Shown: in pieces, positions 54,141 through 64,000 of the stretch
Position numbering within the stretch: position 1 is the first letter of the stretch
Layout of the letters: each line of letters starts with the position of its first letter
Translations under genes and position numbers: made by a program
Assembly (NCBI GenBank): GCA_022432975.1
Contig: CM039509.1
Span: forward strand, 41,450,209-41,514,208
DNA: 64,000 nt
From: Begonia masoniana
Taxonomy: Eukaryota > Streptophyta > Magnoliopsida > Cucurbitales > Begoniaceae
Reading direction: 5' to 3'
Notes under the pieces: model-generated
What the model was told of the DNA's origin: nothing
The model's input: only the letters and a program-made list of their open reading frames with translations
Databases searched by the model: none

Positions 54141-55018
54141 TTGCCAATACAAACAATTCCACCTCAAGTGCCATTTCCACAAAGACTGAAAAATGTGAAG
54201 CTTGATAATCAGTTTTCTAAGTTTCTTGATGTTTTCAAAAAGCTCCACATCAACATTCCATTCGCAGAGGCCCTCGAACAAATGTCTAATTATGCAAAGT
54301 TTCTTAAAGATATTTTATCTCATAAGCGTAAGATCGAAGAAGGCAGTATGATCGCTTTGATGGAGGAATGCAGCACTATTATTCAACGGAAGCTTCCACA
54401 AAAGCTGAAGGATCCAGGAAGTTTCATTATTCATGTGAAATTGGGAAGTCAATTTTTGAGCGGGCATTGTGTAATTTGGGTGCTAGTATAAATTTAATGT
54501 CGTTATCCCTATTTCAAAAACTTGGTCTTGGCAAAGCAAAGCCCACTAGTATATTTCTACAGATGGTTGATCGCTCTATAAAACATTCGTATGGGGTGAT
54601 TGAAGATGTCATTGTCAAAGTCGACAAATTTATTTTCCCCGCTGATTTCTTGATTCTTGATATGGAAGAGGATCATGGCATCCCGATAATATTAGGTCGT
54701 CCATTCTTAGCAACAGGAGGTGTTGTAATTGATCTTAAAAAGGGAGAGCTTAAATTGCAGGTACACGATGAAGAGGTGACTTTCCAGGTGTATAAATCAA
54801 TGAAGAACCCAATAGTTAGCGATGATATATTTCTGGAGGAACTCCCTAACACTGTAATAAGGGAAACTTCACTTCAACCAAACGACTTTATTGAGCCTAA
54901 TAGGAAGCAGTACTTTGAAAATTTGGGGGAGTCGACATTACGGGTCATAACATCTATTAAGAAACCACCCGACTACGAAAAGATTCTGGCGAATGATAAG
55001 TTGGTAAATGGGCAATGA
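54141..55018 (+). pseudogene. Athila/Tat-like protease region
   Basis: PFPQRLKNVKLDNQFSKFLD and FAEALEQMSNYAKFLKDIL, then a frameshift near 54430, then FERALCNLGASINLMSLSLF, VDKFIFPADFLILDMEED, IPIILGRPFLATGG and GELKLQVHDEEVTF, ending TGA at 55016-55018. The usual DLGAS active site reads NLGAS, so the catalytic D is lost. In autonomous relatives RT follows; here nothing does. Confidence 0.88.
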
Positions 55019-56743
55019 TTGACATCATATTGGGACGGTACATGTAAAAGTGCAAAGTCTATCATATATTTCGACCCAACATGAAGAAGTATGATGTCGG
55101 GCTGTTGACAATAAATACAAGCGCTTAGTGGGAGGCAACCCACCCTAGTATCTTTTTTAGTTTGTTATTTGAATTCTTGTTTGCATTAGTTTTGTTTATT
55201 TTTATTTTTATTTTTTAAATCGAAAAAAAAAAAAGCAAGAGAAAGAGAAAGCTTCCGGATAGATGGCTCCTTCGAACGAAGCTCCACAACGTTGATGACC
55301 AGCCCGAGACGTTATGAGGTACGCTACTTTCACCCTATTTTTTTTTACATTGAGGACAATGTTTGTTTTAAGTTTGGGGGTGATTTTAGCATATTTTAGT
55401 ACTGTGCTATATTTTGGTATTGCAATCTGAAATCTGGTTTAGGTGTCTATGATTGAAATTTTGAATAAATTCATGCTTTAGCTTTTTGAAAAATACTGAG
55501 TAAAAGATTGGGTTGTATTAGTTTACATTGACTTTAGCTTACGAAGTTAAACTTAAAACCCTGAGTACGTTTCATTCTTGTTTAACTTGATCTGTTGGTG
55601 TTATACTTATGTAGTCTGCATATATCGAAACTCAAACACAGTGAGGGAGTGAAGCTCCAGTCAAATATAACGTTAACGAGTGTTTACTGAGGAAAATCCT
55701 TCTTGGTTTTGCCTAACATTCACGAATGCGAATTGAAATTTTACCAAACTAGGAGAATGACTTAGGCCATCATTAGACCGTTTGAACCTTCTTAGCTTAC
55801 CATATTGTGTCATTTAGTGACACCCATAGTCAACCTTTTGAGCCTATTATTTACCATTCAATTGTGTCTATTTTACCATAGCCACATATATTTTTCTACC
55901 TTTTCTAAAGAGCACAGGGTTCATTGATATAGTGGAAGGAGAGTAGGAGAATGTAGTGGTGAGAATCAATGAAAACTCCATTGTCATCTGTTAATTTATT
56001 TTTACGTGCTTTGTTATTATTAGTCTAAGTTTTCAAAAAAAAAAAAAGACAAGGTCGAAAGTTTAGTTTTATTTTCAGGTTTTTTGTATTTATTTTACTT
56101 TGTAATTATGACAAAGGAGTTTATCGGAGTGATATTGAATAAACTAAGTTTGGGGGTGAGAGATCAAAGGAAAGCTTGAGCGAGTTCAATGAGTGAGCGA
56201 GTGCTGAGAAGAAAATAGTGAGTGGGTGACATAAGGAAGGATGAGTTGTGCTCTGATTACTCGTTTGTATCCATTAAATTCCTACCATTTAACCCAACCT
56301 TACATTACAAGCTCTTAAAGACCTATCGATTTTTATTTTGTTTAATTGATAATTGCTATTAGTTGGATGGTGGGCAAAGCCGATGAACAATTAGAGTGAA
56401 TGGAGTGATCCTAAGTGAGCTGTGAGTGTATTCTCTTCTCGTAGCTACATTAGTTAACTCAACAGTTAGAGAAAAATAAGAATGAACATACACACACACA
56501 CGAGGATTTCTATGTAAGCAAATGTCAATGCGCTGATATAAGTTAATTCTTTTGCAAAGTGTTAATATTGATAGCTTTAGTATGAATTGTTCAAACTGAG
56601 ACGAAGTACCAAAAACTTTGATGAGTATTACTTTACCATTATATTATATTGTGCATATTATATGGGGTTGGATTATATATATGTTGAGATTTTTGCTTAG
56701 TTTTGTTCGCTCGAGGACAAACTTTCATTCAAGTTTGGGGGTG
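55019..56743 (+). other. Non-coding 3' region of Athila/Tat-like element
   Basis: Contains AGCGCTTAGTGGGAGGCAA (near 55118), TTGAGGACAATG...AAGTTTGGGGGTG (near 55351-55382), a second GTTTGGGGGTG near 56147 and the final one at 56731-56743 directly before the 3' LTR. No RT, RNase H, integrase or env-like frame was found. The repeated polypurine-like blocks are typical of this group. Confidence 0.75.
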
Positions 56744-58213
56744 TGATAAGTGTTTATTTTACACACTTTATTGTACTTTGTAATACTTGAATTGATAAGT
56801 TTTACTCAAGTATATGAAAGATTCTGATATGTTTGGTGTAAGTGCGCAGAAAAATTAGAAAATTACAGGTTTTTAGTGAAATCAATCTGAAAGAAAGGCA
56901 GAGGAGTTGCCGATCGATCGGTCAAAATTAGTCGATCGATCGGCTAATGAAAAGAATAGAAAGAAGACGGAGAGGAGCAGAGACTGTGCCGATCGATCGG
57001 CCATGTTAGGCGATCGATCGGCTGAAGGCAACCAGAAAAAGAGAAATCCAGAGAGAACGTCGATCAATCGGCTATTCCCAAGCGATCGATCGGTTGAGGA
57101 AGAATTTAAAGACGAGAGGAGAGGCTAGTAGAGGAGTTGTCGATCGATCGGCTACTTTAGGCAATCGATCGACTAAAGCGGGATTTTAAGGAAAGCAGAA
57201 AGAATCCCAACCATTCGGCTATTTTAATTGTTTTAATCTGTTTTAATCTCAATCGTTGAGATTGATTGTGGGCTTCAGATTTGTGAGCTTCAGATTAATT
57301 AAGAATTAGGTTAACTAAATATGAATGAGATTCATTCAGAACGAGCCCTGGCGAGCGAGGGAGACTATCATTGAGAGAAGCTCTAGAGAGACGGAGACCG
57401 GAACGGAGCGAGAGCTTTAAGAACTGAATTTCAGCATAGTTTTTATTTCTCTTTCTCTTCTGAACTATGAACATCTTTATTATTCTTGATGTTTCTTCTT
57501 ATTCTAGCATGAACTAAATTTCTTTTCTATGGCTACGATGTAGCCAAACTATATTTATTTTCTATTTCTTTGTTTAATTAAATTTAATAAGTATTTCTTC
57601 TAATATTGTTGACGCATTTAATTTCTGTTCTTAAAGCTTGTAAATTTCTGGTCAATCTTTACTTGATTTTTGGAGTGTTTTGAGACTGAGAAGTGATAAA
57701 CACCCGAGCACTGAAATTAATGTCATAAATATGTGTAGGCTGGAGATAGTTACGGTATTGATGTGATTATTGTGATTTCTTGATTTAATTGTATTTGATT
57801 AATGTAAGATTTGAGACTGAGAAGTGATAACTTATTAATCAAATAAACTAAGTAATGGTCGAGAGAGATTGTATTAGAATTTAGCGAAATCGACATCAAC
57901 ATAGGGAGAATACTTATGAATATAATTAGGAAGGAATAAAATAAATGTTGTCTTGGTGAAATCGTAGTACCTAGGCTATTATTAATTAAATTTAATCTCA
58001 TTTTATCTATTTCGTTATTTCACATTAGTTTATTTTACTTGTTTTGATTGTTTAACTTAATTTAAATTCTTGAAACCATAAAACGTGTGTTCAATTTAGA
58101 ATTAAGATTAATAAATTTGATTATTAATTAACAAGTCATCGTGCGTTCGACACTTTATTTATCATTTTATTACTTGTTGTGACTTGAACACTTGCGAAAT
58201 ATTTTTCACAACA
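56744..58213 (+). repeat. 3' LTR of Athila/Tat-like element
   Basis: 1,470 bp, TGATAAGTGTTTATTTTACAC to TTTTTCACAACA, uninterrupted; followed by TSD GCAGT. It carries the same GATCGATC palindrome cluster (about 56909-57175) as the 5' copy. Confidence 0.94.
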
Positions 58214-58218
58214 GCAGT

Positions 58219-58579
58219 ACAGTAAATAAATCTTCTACCTTGATGATGGCAACAATCTCATCGACCAACCGAGACACGCTATCGAAAATAGAAATCAAAA
58301 TCAAAAGCAATCATTAGAACCTATTATATTATATATGTTAAATAAATTTTAAATTTCCGATTAGTCGAAAATTCAAAAATCCATCCAAAACCATTCTAAC
58401 AAAACACTAATTCACTCAACACTAATTGAAATTTTCCTCACCCGGTACTGCCAAAATCTAATGGTTTAACCATTTGACTAAAAAATTTACACATGCTCAA
58501 ACGTTAACGATTTACAAAAATTCGAGTCATCACAAAATAATTTAACTACGAATAACGCAAAATGTTTTTTTGAAAAAAA

Positions 58580-58581
<2 letters not shown>
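58219..58581. other. AT-rich flank, no gene
   Basis: Continues 43418 on the other side of the Athila/Tat-like element. I see no frame, RNA gene or repeat in it. Confidence 0.4.
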
Positions 58582-62900
<4,319 letters not shown>

Positions 62901-62906
62901 AAACTA

Positions 62907-63036
62907 TTGGAGTTACAAATGCCGCAAGTGGAAGCTAAAAAAATCCTTATTGATAATAAATCATCTATTGCATTAGCAATGAATCCTAAGTTTCATCATA
63001 GAAGAAAGCATATGTTAGAATTTGGTATGATCCGAA
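62907..63036 (+). pseudogene. Copia RNase H fragment
   Basis: ILIDNKSSIALAMNPKFHHR and RKHMLEF match the conserved C-terminal RNase H block of Ty1/copia (DNKSAIALAKNPxFHxRxKHI). Only about 40 codons remain and nothing else of the element is seen. Confidence 0.75.
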
Positions 63037-63246
63037 TCTGTTGGCCGGGTCGCGGCCCCCCATATATTAATATTAGGATTTTACGTTTTCTCTATATATT
63101 GATGTTTAAGTCACAAAACTCATTGTACCAAATTGATATAGTGATTCTACTCTGCCCGTAGTTTTGCTATTTCTAGAGTTTTCACGTAAAAATCGGTATC
63201 ACATTATTTTCTCATTTTTTCTTTTCAATTTCTCGAGCGTTCGTTA

Positions 63247-64000
63247 TGTAACACCCGGCATTTTTGGCCATGTAATTATCTCAGAATTATTGACGGGAGT
63301 AATTTGAGACTAATATAATGAATATTTATTAGAATTGTTGGATGTTTAGTGGAAAAAGAAGATTTCAGAGAAACCAAATCGACGAGCTAAATAGCGGATT
63401 AGTTAGAAACCAATGGAGGGGCAAATTAGGAAGACAATTAAGTTAGTTGGGAGGGCCAATGAATGCAGACAACTTGTTCCAAACTGTTGAAGAAGCGAAT
63501 TTATGTCTTCTGAATTTATGTCTTCTGAATTTATGTCTTCTGAATTTATGTCTTCTGAATTTATGTCTTCTGAATTTATGTCTTCTGAATTTATGTCTTC
63601 TGAATTTATGTCTTCTGAATTTATGTCTTCTGAATTTATGTCTTCTGAATTTATGTCTTCTGAATTTATGTCTTCTGAATTTATGTCTTCTGAATTTATG
63701 TCTTCTGAATTTATGTCTTCTGAATTTATGTCTTCTGAATTTATGTCTTCTGAATTTATGTCTTCTGAATTTATGTCTTCTGAATTTATGTCTTCTGAAT
63801 TTATGTCTTCTGAATTTATGTCTTCTGAATTTATGTCTTCTGAATTTATGTCTTCTGAATTTATGTCTTCTGAATTTATGTCTTCTGAATTTATGTCTTC
63901 TGAATTTATGTCTTCTGAATTTATGTCTTCTGAATTTATGTCTTCTGAATTTATGTCTTCTGAATTTATGTCTTCTGAATTTATGTCTTCTGAATTTATG
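63247..64000 (+). mobile_element. 5' part of a Ty3/gypsy-type LTR (runs off window)
   Basis: Starts TGTAACACCCGGCATTTTTG, the usual TGTAACACCC start of gypsy LTRs in this window. The family is not resolved. It contains the 15-bp array, and its end lies outside. Confidence 0.6.
63496..64000 (+). repeat. 15-bp tandem array to window end
   Basis: Unit TGAATTTATGTCTTC, about 34 copies in the window. The first copy starts with C instead of T; the rest are perfect. The array continues beyond 64000. The unit length is a multiple of three, so frames stay open, but there is no coding evidence. Confidence 0.97.

Overview
The window is repeat-dense nuclear DNA of a flowering plant, almost entirely nested LTR retrotransposons. 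I see no host gene. The evidence is LTRs with 5-bp target-site duplications (TSDs), tRNA-iMet type primer sites, chromovirus-like pol with a chromodomain-like tail, an Athila/Tat-like gag-protease, and a SIRE-like Copia LTR. The species cannot be fixed from sequence alone.

Layout. 186-2796: solo LTR (family A). 3826-13056: pol remnant and 3' LTR (family C) of an old Ty3/gypsy element, split by a family B solo LTR (5010-7267) and a family D LTR (8753-13026) that itself holds a Copia solo LTR (9307-10484). 14441-42049: a gag-only, non-autonomous Ty3/gypsy element (family E). Its 5' LTR holds a family A solo LTR (14814-17029). Its gag holds a 20.5-kb minus-strand chromovirus-like element, G1 (19180-39692), which in turn holds a family B solo LTR (22724-25008) and a complete but stop-ridden family B element, G2 (26637-36302). 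43424-58213: an Athila/Tat-like gag-protease derivative with a family A solo LTR in its 5' LTR and a truncated family D LTR plus a 1.8-kb (TAA)n tract in gag. 58219-63246: AT-rich DNA with a long inverted repeat, a 100-N gap, a 2.25-kb poly-T run and a Copia RNase H relic. 63247-64000: start of another LTR with a 15-bp tandem array running off the window. Most joins are proven by matching TSDs, and in several cases the broken reading frame resumes on the far side of the insert.

Main new observation. LTRs of families A, B, C and D share a leader module: a 5' splice-donor-like site, a small hairpin whose stem pairs change together between families, a CCTACATCAC box, and about 0.5 kb downstream (2.7 kb in the expanded family D copy) a complementary box that overlaps a splice-acceptor-like AG. 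The pairing is kept by compensatory changes between families. It looks like a conserved long-range RNA structure around a possible leader intron. The looped-out segment carries family-specific repeats and hairpins; in one family D LTR this grew into a ~20-copy, 91-bp array.

Assembly caution: the perfect (TAA)n tract, the N gap and the poly-T run may be assembly products.
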